A DNA stretch of 64,000 nucleotides, from the NCBI RefSeq assembly GCF_019047785.1, contig NZ_CP077290.1, positions 1,364,001-1,428,000 of the forward strand, written 5' to 3'. The notes beneath the pieces were generated by a model. That model had not been told where the DNA came from, did no database searches, and saw only the letters and a list, made by a program, of their open reading frames with translations. A program made the position numbers and the translations under genes. The first letter of the stretch is position 1; each line of letters begins with the position of its first letter. Source of the stretch: Enterobacter cancerogenus. Its GTDB lineage: Bacteria > Pseudomonadota > Gammaproteobacteria > Enterobacterales > Enterobacteriaceae. Shown one piece after another: positions 31,585 to 40,001 of the stretch.

Positions 31585-34152
31585 TTATAAGATAATGTTG
31601 CCGTTACTGCATACAAAGTCGCTGAACGGCGCGGGTTTTTTAAAATAATAGCCCTGCGCTTTCATGCACCCCAGGTCAATTAATTTCAACCGTGTAGCGT
31701 CATCTTCAATGCCTTCAGCGATAAGCGGAACGGAAAACCCGTTGGTTAACGTCACGATAGAGGAGATAATTGACTCGCATTTTTGATCGGTTAACACACC
31801 CGCCGTAAAGGTACGATCTATCTTCACCGCGTCAAACGGTAAAATATTCAGGTAAGAGAGGCTGGAAAAGCCTGAGCCGAAATCATCGATAGCCACAGTG
31901 ATGCCGTGTCGGCGAAGATACTGCAACGTTTTCCGGGTACGCTCAATTTCCTGAAGCAGTACCGTTTCGGTGATTTCGATGCAAATATTTTGGTTCTTCA
32001 AACCGTTTGATTTAATGGCGTCCAGTAAAAACCAGGCGAAATCCGCGCTCAGCAGCTGTCTGGCGGAAATATTAATATGCAGTTTAAAATCGTCTGACGC
32101 GCCACGCGTAATCAGATCCGCCAGCTCAAGGCAGGCGCGCTCAATAATCCAGTTACCTAAAGGCAATATTAATCCCGTCTCTTCCGCAAGCGCGATAAAC
32201 CTGTCAGGCGGCACAATCCCCATCTCTTTGGAATGCCAGCGTATCAGGCACTCGCCCTCAGTGCATTGCCCGGTGCTGAGATCGACAATAGGCTGCAGAA
32301 CCAGATGGAACTCCTGGTTATAGATGCCCCGGCTTAAGTTTTCATGTAACTGAAGGTTATAGACTTCCTGAGCGTGCATGGACTCTGTAAACAGCATGGC
32401 ATGACAGGTCGTGCTTTTACGGGCGTATTCGAGCGCAATCCCGGCGTTCATTATCGCTTCCGTCAGCGTACTTTTCGTCACCCGGCTCAGGACAGCCCCC
32501 GCATAACCGGTAAAAACAAACTTCTTAGGCAGGGACTCCTTCGGGTGGTATTTATCAGTAAACAGGTTGGTGATGAGCTGTTGATACCATTCCACATCAG
32601 CGTGTTGATGCATCCCGGGGAAAATGGCAATGAATTTATCGACCGCATCGCGACATATCAGGGTACCCTGAGGAAAAGTCGTTTGCATTTTATCGATAAA
32701 CGCCCGGATAAATTCATTGCCATACTCATATCCAAGGGAGTTTGTAATCGCGTTCATATTATCAACACTGATAACCGCCAGGAGATTCCTTTGCGCAAAG
32801 GTTTCCTCTTTACTGGTTAAGCCTGCACGCGTGAGCAGTCCCGTGGTGGCATCCAGGTTGATTTGCTTTTCAAGCGCGTCGAAACTTTTCGCCAGGTGAC
32901 GAGACAGCTTCCAGAAGGATTGCTCAAGCTGGGCAATTTCGGGAAAAACCCACTTATCTTCCGGTAACGTCCAGCGGTAGCTGGTAAGTTCATCTGTTTT
33001 ATTTAATATCGCGCGAAGCGGGGATATCACTTTTGATACCACAACGAGTATGAGTATTAACCCAAGCGAAAATATCCCGAACAAGCCTAAAAAGCCGAGG
33101 TATTTAAAGTTCTCCAGCTCTTTAAGCATGATTTTCTCAGGAACAATAATCACGCTTTTCCAGTTCAACAGATGGTTATTATCCATTAATGGCAGTACCA
33201 GAACAAAATACTGCGAATCGTTTACACTGATACGTGATACACGCGCCGGTAGTTTATGGTCAATTAACTGCCCTACCTTTTTTACCACCGGCAGGGAGGA
33301 GTCCTTCAAATAGGGGATATCAAAACCGTGCTGATCGGTTAATCGCCCATGTTTGTCTCCCCGGGTTAAAGAGCTGTCAGAGGCGGCCACAATCTGATTA
33401 TTTTCATTCACCACGATCAGGATACTGCCGTCAAAGGGTTTGATCTTCTCAAGAGACTTATTGAGCTCCGTTAAGCGAAGATCGCTTGAAACCACACCGA
33501 TGAACTTCCCGTTGAGATCGTAGGTGGGTGAACTGTAAGAGATACTTACCGCGCTGGTCGAGTTCATGTCGCGGTAGGCATTGGTCCAGGACGATTTTTT
33601 CTCTTTATACACCTGGGCATACCACGGCCGCTGAAACATATCATAGCCTGAAATCACATCATCAATGCCTGAGGCTTCCGAGGTGCCGCTATAAAAAGTC
33701 AGGTTATTACCCGTGCTTTTTGACTTTTGCGTCAGGTATTCTTTGTTTTGTGCGCTTAACTCCCTGGCGATACCGACATAGTCGCCCTCAACCGATCCAA
33801 ATGCCGTTGAGCTTAAGTAATAGTTATCTGCAAAAACGGTTTCCATGACGTTGAGCAGTTCGGAACGGACCTTCACCAGATCGACATGCTCGCGGGTATT
33901 CTTTTGCAGCGCATGCGTAATAATGGAATTCACCTGACGCGGGGTATCAATATAGTAATTGATGGTATTTTTTATCGTTTCCCCCTTTGAGCTGATGATC
34001 TTATCGCTCATGGTGTTCAGTATGTCCTGACTGGCATGTTTAAGCATAAAGAACACGGTGCAGAAAACCGTCGCGAAGGTGATCGCTAAAAACAGCAGAA
34101 TGGTATGCAACAATGTCAGAGGATAGATCCTGGCGTTAAACGCATTACTCAT
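31585..34152 (-). CDS. Membrane phosphodiesterase: sensor, degenerate GGDEF and EAL domains
   Basis: An 855-residue c-di-GMP protein. It has an N-terminal membrane helix (about 12-35), a periplasmic dCache-like sensor (about 40-330), a second helix (GLFGIFSLGLILILVVVSKV), a GGDEF domain in which the active motif is replaced (CRDAVDKF) and a C-terminal EAL domain. In the EAL domain the metal and catalytic residues look present: ECLIRW in place of EALLRW, NISARQL, EITETVL, DDFGSGFSSL, K in VKIDRTF and AEGIED. So it should hydrolyse c-di-GMP, while the GGDEF part is at most regulatory. ATG 34152 follows AGGGAGGGG and overlaps the cyclase stop by 8 bp. Confidence 0.9.
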   Translation of the reverse strand: MSNAFNARIYPLTLLHTILLFLAITFATVFCTVFFMLKHASQDILNTMSDKIISSKGETIKNTINYYIDTPRQVNSIITHALQKNTREHVDLVKVRSELLNVMETVFADNYYLSSTAFGSVEGDYVGIARELSAQNKEYLTQKSKSTGNNLTFYSGTSEASGIDDVISGYDMFQRPWYAQVYKEKKSSWTNAYRDMNSTSAVSISYSSPTYDLNGKFIGVVSSDLRLTELNKSLEKIKPFDGSILIVVNENNQIVAASDSSLTRGDKHGRLTDQHGFDIPYLKDSSLPVVKKVGQLIDHKLPARVSRISVNDSQYFVLVLPLMDNNHLLNWKSVIIVPEKIMLKELENFKYLGFLGLFGIFSLGLILILVVVSKVISPLRAILNKTDELTSYRWTLPEDKWVFPEIAQLEQSFWKLSRHLAKSFDALEKQINLDATTGLLTRAGLTSKEETFAQRNLLAVISVDNMNAITNSLGYEYGNEFIRAFIDKMQTTFPQGTLICRDAVDKFIAIFPGMHQHADVEWYQQLITNLFTDKYHPKESLPKKFVFTGYAGAVLSRVTKSTLTEAIMNAGIALEYARKSTTCHAMLFTESMHAQEVYNLQLHENLSRGIYNQEFHLVLQPIVDLSTGQCTEGECLIRWHSKEMGIVPPDRFIALAEETGLILPLGNWIIERACLELADLITRGASDDFKLHINISARQLLSADFAWFLLDAIKSNGLKNQNICIEITETVLLQEIERTRKTLQYLRRHGITVAIDDFGSGFSSLSYLNILPFDAVKIDRTFTAGVLTDQKCESIISSIVTLTNGFSVPLIAEGIEDDATRLKLIDLGCMKAQGYYFKKPAPFSDFVCSNGNIIL

Positions 34153-35119
34153 GATATACCCCTCCCTTGCCATTATTTTTCATTTTATAGATAGCTTTAT
34201 CGGCTAAATTAAAACTGTTGACGAATGAATCATTAAAGTCAGCCATACCGATAGAAACGGTCGGCAGGGTGATTTCTTCCCGGTTCACCATCAGCGTCTT
34301 TTTTTCCGGCCTGGCGATTCTGCGCGCGATCTTTTTGGCTTCTTCGAGCGTGGTGTCATGCAGCATGACCAGGAATTCATCGCCGCCAAACCGAATGACA
34401 ATGTCATGACTCCTGACGGACTGAGAGATATTGCGGGCAATTTCCGCCAGAACCACATCTCCCGTGTAGTGGCCATATTTATCATTGACCCGTTTGAAAT
34501 CATCAACGTCTACGATGAGCAGATGTGACGACTGGTGCGATTTCAACGCCACGTCCAGATAATTCCGGTTATATACTTTGGTCAGCGAGTCCCGATAATA
34601 ATCCTTTGCCAGTAACTTGAACCGGGTGGTGAGGTAATAATGATAAACCGTCCGCACCAGGGAAATTAACAGCGGGAGGCAAAGCAGCAGTGATAGCTTA
34701 ATCCAGGTCGTTCTGCGGGTAGAACGCTGGTTAACAGATTGAATTTCCCTGGCAAAGTTATCCGTTGCAAAGTACGTCCTCATTTTAGCGATATTATGCC
34801 GGCTCGCGGCCAGCATCATCGCCTTCGTTTTATCAAGTTCAGGGCTAACGATAGACGCAGGCAGCGCACTGCTCTTAAGCGCAGTGATATAGTGTTGATA
34901 GGTAGTGCGCAACTTTCCCCCCTGATTGGGATTGGGGGTGGAAGAGTACAGGAAATCCTCGCCTATCGCCTCGATTAGCGCATTTTTCTTTATCAGGATA
35001 TTGATTTTTTGCTCAGTGTCATTCATCTCTTTGTCTGTTTTTTTATAGCCTATGAACAGACACATCGGGCTAAGAATAAAGATAATAAATGAAATTATGA
35101 ACTGTAATCGTGGCGTCAT
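34145..35119 (-). CDS. Membrane diguanylate cyclase (GGDEF)
   Basis: A 324-residue diguanylate cyclase. Helix 1 (about 5-25) and helix 2 (about 140-163) bracket a roughly 110-residue periplasmic sensor of no recognised type. The GGDEF domain is intact: DSLTKVYNRNYLD, DVDDFKRVND and RFGGDEF (245-249). An RxxD inhibitory site (RSHD, 236-239) lies five residues before GGDEF, so product inhibition is expected. I prefer ATG 35119, with AGG at good spacing, over ATG 35140. It is cotranscribed with, and overlaps, the phosphodiesterase gene. Confidence 0.9.
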   Translation of the reverse strand: MTPRLQFIISFIIFILSPMCLFIGYKKTDKEMNDTEQKINILIKKNALIEAIGEDFLYSSTPNPNQGGKLRTTYQHYITALKSSALPASIVSPELDKTKAMMLAASRHNIAKMRTYFATDNFAREIQSVNQRSTRRTTWIKLSLLLCLPLLISLVRTVYHYYLTTRFKLLAKDYYRDSLTKVYNRNYLDVALKSHQSSHLLIVDVDDFKRVNDKYGHYTGDVVLAEIARNISQSVRSHDIVIRFGGDEFLVMLHDTTLEEAKKIARRIARPEKKTLMVNREEITLPTVSIGMADFNDSFVNSFNLADKAIYKMKNNGKGGVYHE

Positions 35120-35829
35120 TTCATTAACCTGTATATGCAATATATAAACTCACAAAAAGAGCGCGTTGAGAGTCATATCTTTTTAGCCAGAGAGGCGGAT
35201 CTCCCTGGCAGGTCGAAAACTCTATACCTTTGCGTTACCCGTAACAATAGTCATCCCTGCGAATTTACACATTAATTTCGCTATTATTTTTGATTATTGT
35301 TAATAAGAAAAAGTAGTTAATTGAAGGAATGACTGAAGTGATAAATACATTTTAAATGTAATGATTAAATATTTCATAATTGTTACTCAATATTTAACAA
35401 TACTTACTACCAGCAACAGCAAGTGGCGATAAAACGCGCGAAACAACGGAAATCCGACTCCTGAATTCAACTAAATGTGCATAATTAAACTAAATTTTAG
35501 CTTTAGGATAATGTCACCTTTCCGTTAAATATCGTTTCACGTTCCCTTACCTTTTTATATTTGATGGTCATTTATTACTAGGAAAAAAATAATAATACAC
35601 CGTCAGCTGATTCTTTTATTTCGGCGACTGCTCGTCATTCAGTAATAAATGTCGCATGACCCCTCTTCTCTACCACTGCCCTTACGGTGACCATTTTCTC
35701 TACCCCTTCGGGATATCTAAAAACCACTCACTTTGTTACAGGTCAAACTACAATCAATCATTTGTTGAAAACACAACTTTTTGTTAGTATTTTCTTCGCA
35801 ATCCGGACCGTCATTGAGGTAAAGAAAGA
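35120..35829. other. AT-rich intergenic region, no supported gene
   Basis: This 710-bp stretch is clearly richer in A/T than its surroundings, and I see no gene that I can support. It holds an imperfect hairpin near 35187-35210, an 8-codon frame at 35330 with a GAAGGA site (not called) and a promoter at its right end (35765-35793). Confidence 0.6.
35765..35793 (+). promoter_or_regulatory. Predicted sigma-70 promoter of the His-rich lipoprotein gene
   Basis: TTGAAA and TATTTT are separated by 17 bp. The spacer carries ACAACTTTTTGTT, which recurs exactly at 37609-37621 in another promoter region. Confidence 0.55.
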
Positions 35830-35994
35830 ATGCTGAACGTTAAGGCCCTGCTGAAGGCCACTCTGTTTTCCATGAGCCTGATGCTCAGTGGCTGTGTGAT
35901 CGGCGGGCACGCTTCCCACGATCGCCATCACCCGGACCATCATTCCTGGCACCATGAGTCCTCACATTATCATGGCTACCATCACCATCATTGA
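35830..35994 (+). CDS. Histidine-rich mini-lipoprotein (54 aa)
   Basis: A 54-residue predicted lipoprotein. MLNVKALLKATLFSMSLMLS is followed by G-C, so the lipobox is LSGC with the lipidated Cys at position 22. The mature part is only 33 residues, 14 of them His, in HH pairs and a final HHHH. This suggests binding of Zn, Ni, Cu or Co at the cell envelope (inference). A ribosome site (GAGGTAAAGAAAG) and a promoter precede the ATG. I do not recognise a named family. It is upstream of a DUF2000 gene, with a 45-bp gap that permits cotranscription. Confidence 0.8.
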   Translation: MLNVKALLKATLFSMSLMLSGCVIGGHASHDRHHPDHHSWHHESSHYHGYHHHH

Positions 35995-36039
35995 TGGCCA
36001 GGCCAGTGCGTATCAGAACATCGTTATCGGGGATGGAGT

Positions 36040-36462
36040 ATGTTTGAAGACAACCAAAAAAAGCTCTACATCATTGTCAATCGTCAACAGGATCCGGCAC
36101 TGCTTCTGAATGCCACCGCCCATGTCGCGGCCGGTATCATGCGCAAAGCCGAAGACGTGCTGTTTAATGATTATCCGAATGCAGAGAGCGGGCTGCGTGC
36201 CTCGCTTAGCCACTATCCGGTGGTGATCCTGCAGGCAAAAAATAGCAATCAATTAAAAACAGCGCTGCTTAAGTGTCAGGAGGCGGGCATAGAAACCAAT
36301 TTCTTTACCACCACCATGCTGGGGCCTTCCAGCGAAATTCAGATCCGCGACACGCAAAAAGCCGCCCTGGATTCGCTCGAGTTTGTGGCTATCGCGCTTT
36401 ACGGCGATACCGACTCAATGGCATGTGTGACCAAAAAATTCTCTCTCTATAAGCAGGCCTAA
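36040..36462 (+). CDS. DUF2000 family protein
   Basis: A 140-residue cytoplasmic protein that I recognise as DUF2000-type, a family with a peptidyl-tRNA hydrolase 2-like fold. Typical parts are KLYIIVNRQQDPALLLNATA at the start, HYPVVILQAKNSNQL in the middle and VAIALYGDTDSMACVTKKFSLY at the end. A GGGGATGGAGT site precedes the ATG. The biochemical role is unknown. It lies 45 bp after the His-rich lipoprotein gene. Confidence 0.75.
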   Translation: MFEDNQKKLYIIVNRQQDPALLLNATAHVAAGIMRKAEDVLFNDYPNAESGLRASLSHYPVVILQAKNSNQLKTALLKCQEAGIETNFFTTTMLGPSSEIQIRDTQKAALDSLEFVAIALYGDTDSMACVTKKFSLYKQA

Positions 36463-36569
36463 GTCGCCAGAAACAATGTCATCCTGCGCATGGTGCACAG
36501 GGTGACAGGTTACGCCCTGCGGCACCGTTCTTCAGTTGATAAACCGATTTTGTTTTACGGAACACCACT

Positions 36570-36719
36570 ATGATTAAAAAGATTGTCACCTTTTCTCTGC
36601 TGATCGTTCTGATCATCGCCTGCATTGAAATCGTGCTTATGGAAAAAAACCACGTCAATTATTTCCGGGACGGCGTGAGGAACGTTGAGGAAGTTTTAAC
36701 AATTTGGGATGAAAACTAA
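36570..36719 (+). CDS. Small single-helix membrane protein (49 aa)
   Basis: A 49-residue predicted membrane protein. MIKKIVTFSLLIVLIIACIE forms one helix, followed by a charged tail (NHVNYFRDGVRNVEEV, ending WDEN). The Cys at position 18 is not in a good lipobox. TACGGAA lies before the ATG. No family is recognised. It is an isolated gene, with 345 bp of non-coding AT-rich DNA downstream. Confidence 0.6.
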   Translation: MIKKIVTFSLLIVLIIACIEIVLMEKNHVNYFRDGVRNVEEVLTIWDEN

Positions 36720-37064
36720 CCAGGCTAGAGCATTTCTCGTTTAAGCGCTCTCGACATTGCAACGATAACGCTGCACTACCCGAAAGAAAGAAGCACATTG
36801 CACTGATCATTTATTATCCGCCCGGGTCGGTGAACCTATTCCATCATGTAAAAAAACCAACGAAATGTTGTGAATACGCTCTTCATTTTGTTAATTTTTC
36901 CACTTAATTTTTTATTATTGCATTTCTGAGAGTAAATATTTGACAGGATGCCCGCCAGATGCTTTTACAATAGAATCAAATTGATAGGGGATAACTATTT
37001 TGCACGTTTTACCAATATAGATAACCTGTTAAAAAAGAGCATGTTTTTAATTAAAGGTAAATTA
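36720..37064. other. Intergenic region with -35 element
   Basis: No gene seen in these 345 bp. A perfect TTGACA lies at 36940-36945 with TTTTAC/TACAAT-like sequence 17-20 bp later, a plausible promoter for the 37065 gene with a leader of about 90 bases. Confidence 0.45.
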
Positions 37065-37424
37065 ATGGTAACGTCGAAAAATTGGATTTCTTTAGGCTCC
37101 ATTGTCAGTCCAATTACTGGAACATTTTTTACGACAATCATTACTCAGCATAATCATAAATATGTACTTTGGTACAAGGGCGACTATCTCATTAAAACCG
37201 GCGACTTGATTAAAGTCTGTAACAGCGGCTTTCTTATTGCCGACCAGTTACGGCAAATCAATATCATCCAGATAGATAAGCATAGCGCCACGCTCTGGCG
37301 GGTAATGCAGAACATGTCCAGCTGCCCAGGCGACACCGAACCCGAGAACATGCACTGTACCTCCACAGCGCGATGTATCTTTACTACCTGCCCTCACGGC
37401 AAAGTGAAGCCCGTAAGCGCATAG
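37065..37424 (+). CDS. Orphan protein with Cys-rich C-terminus (119 aa)
   Basis: A 119-residue protein that I do not recognise. The first 75 residues are Ile/Thr/Lys-rich (SLGSIVSPITGTFFTTIITQ, then YVLWYKGDYLIKTGDLIKVC). The last 35 residues hold four Cys spaced C-x10-C-x5-C-x4-C (SSCPGD, MHC, ARC, TTCPHGK), possibly a metal or disulfide knuckle. I start at ATG 37065 (MVTSKNWISL) after AAAGGT; the frame is open back to 36948 without a ribosome site. Codon use is AT-richer than the core genes here, suggesting transfer. Confidence 0.6.
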   Translation: MVTSKNWISLGSIVSPITGTFFTTIITQHNHKYVLWYKGDYLIKTGDLIKVCNSGFLIADQLRQINIIQIDKHSATLWRVMQNMSSCPGDTEPENMHCTSTARCIFTTCPHGKVKPVSA

Positions 37425-37748
37425 GTTAATCACAACCTGTTCATCAGTCTGCCTCTCTTGCAGAGGCCTGTTTCTTCTGGCCTCCTCAATGCATTGATTA
37501 GCATTATTCAACAATTCGTCCCGCGTTTGCCCTCCAGCCTCTGTTTACGCCCTTCTGTCCCCATCGACATGCCCTTGCCGTAAGGCTTTATGCCGCAATA
37601 TCCAAATACAACTTTTTGTTGATTATTACACATAGAGCGTATAATTTACCCTGACCAGGCTTTTCTGATTTCCTTCAACCGTACGGGATGGCGATCAACA
37701 TGAAGGTCTACACTGTCATCTGACAACGCTGCATACGAGGGAGTAAAA
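37425..37748. other. Intergenic region upstream of the YheO-like regulator
   Basis: No gene seen in these 324 bp apart from the promoter described at 37616-37645. Confidence 0.5.
37616..37645 (+). promoter_or_regulatory. Predicted sigma-70 promoter of the YheO-like regulator gene
   Basis: TTGTTG and a perfect TATAAT are 18 bp apart. The -35 overlaps ACAACTTTTTGTT (37609-37621), also found in the promoter at 35765-35793. Confidence 0.6.
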
Positions 37749-38417
37749 ATGAAATCAGATTACGCCAAAGAGATTGAACTGATTTCCGGGCCGCTGGAAG
37801 CGGCAATGGACGCGCTGGCAAGCACATTATCGGCCAATCAGGAGGTGGTGCTGCATAACCTCACCAGGCCGGAGTGCTCGGTTGTCAAAATCATCAACGG
37901 CCACGTTAGCGGCAGAAAGGCCGGTGACAATCTCCTGTCCGGCCCTGAGAAGGACAAAGGGTTCGCCCTGTTGCTTAAAAACCGCCAGGACAGTACCCCG
38001 GTCACGGTAAAAGATTATAAAACCGCGACGTTATCAGGAAAGATCCTCAACAGCGCCTCGACGCTCTATTTCAGCGAAGACGGTATTCCCCTGATGGCCT
38101 TCTGCATCAACGTCGATACCTCGCCGTATGAACAAATGCGCAAAAGCCTGGACGCCGTGATGGCCTGCGCGCGCCCTGACTCCGACGCACAGGATATTAA
38201 TCTCGGCGGCCTGATTGAGCAGTCTATTCAGGAAATTATTGATAAGCATTCGGTTCCGGGTAAGAAAATCCAGAAAGCACAGCGGCTTAAAATCGTTGCT
38301 GAAATGCACGCTAAAGGCATTTTTAAAATGCGGGGCGGCGTTCAGCACGCGGCCCAGGCCTTGGGCATAACACGTTATACGGTTTATAACGATCTCGAGG
38401 TATTGGGTGAAAAATAA
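37749..38417 (+). CDS. YheO/DauR-like PAS-HTH transcriptional regulator
   Basis: A 222-residue regulator of the YheO family. A PAS-like sensor domain (about 10-125, HNLTRPECSVVKIINGHVSG, YFSEDGIPLMAFCINVD) is followed by a C-terminal HTH (about 160-220, GGVQHAAQALGITRYTVYND). DauR, which responds to D-arginine catabolism, is a known member. It overlaps the phzF-like gene by 11 bp and heads the gene group containing the glycyl radical enzyme, so it is the likely controller. The inducer is unknown. Confidence 0.85.
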   Translation: MKSDYAKEIELISGPLEAAMDALASTLSANQEVVLHNLTRPECSVVKIINGHVSGRKAGDNLLSGPEKDKGFALLLKNRQDSTPVTVKDYKTATLSGKILNSASTLYFSEDGIPLMAFCINVDTSPYEQMRKSLDAVMACARPDSDAQDINLGGLIEQSIQEIIDKHSVPGKKIQKAQRLKIVAEMHAKGIFKMRGGVQHAAQALGITRYTVYNDLEVLGEK

Positions 38418-39210
38418 CGGGCAGCAACGCATTCCGTTTTACCAGGTAGACGCGTTCTCTAACGGGCCTTTTACGGGCAATCCGGCGGCGGTTTGCCTGC
38501 TGGATGCGTGGCCGGATGACAAAGTTCTGCAGCGCATCGCCACGGAAAACAATCTTTCTGAAACCGGGTTTGTCATTAAACAGGGCGACGATTTCGGGCT
38601 GCGCTGGTTTACGCCCGCGGTAGAGGTGGATCTCTGCGGCCATGCGACGCTCGCGGCGGCCAGCGTCCTGCTGAGCCGTAACGAGGCGGGCGAGCGGATG
38701 CGCTTTCATACGCGCAGCGGCGTGCTGACCGTCACCGCCTGTAACGGCGTTTATACACTCGATTTTCCGCTTGTGACGCCCGTCAGGATCGCCCCGCCGC
38801 AAGGCCTGTTCGCGGCGCTGGGGCTTCACGAGGACGCGGGCGAAGTCTGGCAGGCATCCGACCTTATCGTGGTTATTAATGATGAAAACTCGCTGGATTT
38901 GCTGAAGCCGGATTTCAACGCGCTGGAAAAATTCGATACCCGCGGCGTTGTGGTCACGGTAGCGTCACGCGACGTCGATTTCCGCTCCCGCTGGTTTGGC
39001 CCGCAGGTTGGCGTGAACGAGGATCCGGTCACGGGTTCCGCACACACCTTCCTCGCCCCGCTGTGGAGTGAGAAGCTCGGGAAAAAAACGCTTCATGCGC
39101 AACAGGGCGGCAGCCGCAAAGGTGAGCTGACCTGCGAGATAAAAGATAACGGACGCGTCGCACTCTCCGGTGAGGCATGTCTGATTATCGAAGGCGCGTA
39201 TATTTTGTAA
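38407..39210 (+). CDS. PhzF family isomerase/epimerase
   Basis: A 267-residue PhzF-like protein of the diaminopimelate-epimerase fold. It starts with the family segment FYQVDAFSNGPFTGNPAAVC, has the catalytic Glu in NLSETGFV, and shows RWFTPAVEVDLCGHATLAAA and NEDPVTGSAHTFLAPLW. Such proteins isomerise amino-acid-like or aromatic acids. The start is GTG 38407, overlapping the regulator by 11 bp, so the two are coupled. A strong terminator follows, so the SMR/GRE genes may have their own promoter. Confidence 0.9.
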   Translation: MKNNGQQRIPFYQVDAFSNGPFTGNPAAVCLLDAWPDDKVLQRIATENNLSETGFVIKQGDDFGLRWFTPAVEVDLCGHATLAAASVLLSRNEAGERMRFHTRSGVLTVTACNGVYTLDFPLVTPVRIAPPQGLFAALGLHEDAGEVWQASDLIVVINDENSLDLLKPDFNALEKFDTRGVVVTVASRDVDFRSRWFGPQVGVNEDPVTGSAHTFLAPLWSEKLGKKTLHAQQGGSRKGELTCEIKDNGRVALSGEACLIIEGAYIL

Positions 39211-39234
39211 ACACACGGACGTGTGTTTTTTCTT
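39209..39234 (+). terminator. Rho-independent terminator after the phzF-like gene
   Basis: AACACAC, loop GGAC, GTGTGTT, then TTTTTCTTT, beginning inside the stop codon. It separates the regulator/PhzF pair from the SMR/GRE genes. Confidence 0.85.
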
Positions 39235-39312
39235 TATTATTATTAAAGACGAATTACTATTTTTTTAGCAAAAAAGACATAACCCATTATTAATCAGCAT
39301 GAGAATTATTCC

Positions 39313-39648
39313 GTGACGTTATCCAAAAGCGTTACCGCGCTTATTGCTGCGGTATCCATAGAAATTATTGCCACAACGTTATTATCGTTATCAAATAGTT
39401 TTCAGCGCCCTACCATTGGCATGACGGCAATACTGTTTTATGGCATAAGTTATTATTTCTTATCCGTCGCGTTACGCAGAATTCACATTGGCGTAGCATA
39501 TGCCATCTGGTCTGCGGTGGGCATACTCAGTATTACCTATATTCAGACGCGCTGCTTCGATTATATTCTGACGCAGAGCGCATGGATCGGCGTCTGCCTT
39601 GTGATAAGCGGCACGGTAATTTTAAACCTGGCCATTAAACAAAAATAA
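39313..39648 (+). CDS. SMR family transporter subunit 1
   Basis: A 111-residue small multidrug resistance protein with four membrane helices and a GTG start at 39313. The conserved helix-1 Glu is in AAVSIEIIATTLL, and VAYAIWSAVGI matches the SMR helix-3 GxxG region. It lies 15 bp before a second, different SMR gene, so a heterodimer is likely. SMR proteins export guanidinium, quaternary amines or polyamines; here the partner may carry the substrate or product of the glycyl radical enzyme (inference). Confidence 0.88.
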   Translation: MTLSKSVTALIAAVSIEIIATTLLSLSNSFQRPTIGMTAILFYGISYYFLSVALRRIHIGVAYAIWSAVGILSITYIQTRCFDYILTQSAWIGVCLVISGTVILNLAIKQK

Positions 39649-39663
39649 ATCACGCGACGAATC

Positions 39664-39990
39664 ATGATGTTTACACTATTGACTTACCTCTTCTGGCTGA
39701 TTATTTCAGTCACCATGGAAGTTATTGGTACGCTACTGCTACCCCAAACGGATAACTTTAAAAATAAATCCGTGACGCTTTTATGCATGGTCTGTTACGT
39801 CATGTCCTTTTATGCCCTGTCAATGCTGATGGATGCGGTAACACCGGTCGTCGCTTATGCCGTCTGGTCAGGTTTTGGCATTGTCATGATCGCGTTGATG
39901 AGCAGCATCTTTTATCAAATGCGCAGCAGCGTGCTGGAAAAGGTGGGGATCTGCTGCATCGTGGCCGGTCTGATTGTGATAGCGGTTTAA
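39664..39990 (+). CDS. SMR family transporter subunit 2
   Basis: A 108-residue SMR protein with four helices. The helix-1 Glu is in IISVTMEVIGTLLLP, and AYAVWSGFGIVMIAL is the helix-3 region. It starts MMFTLLTYL; ATG 39664 or 39667 are both possible. The stop is 11 bp before the glycyl radical enzyme start. The two SMR proteins differ clearly from each other, as in EbrAB- or YdgEF-type pairs, where subunits insert in opposite orientations. Confidence 0.88.
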   Translation: MMFTLLTYLFWLIISVTMEVIGTLLLPQTDNFKNKSVTLLCMVCYVMSFYALSMLMDAVTPVVAYAVWSGFGIVMIALMSSIFYQMRSSVLEKVGICCIVAGLIVIAV

Positions 39991-40001
39991 CGGGAGAAAA
40001 T

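Noticed and set aside
35187..35210. Hairpin CCAG-GAG...CTC-CTGG as a terminator
   Set aside because: No T tract follows on either strand, and the stem is interrupted; it does not sit right after a gene end.
35330..35356. Eight-codon frame with a GAAGGA site
   Set aside because: Too short to support without conservation or expression data; no obvious leader-peptide logic nearby.
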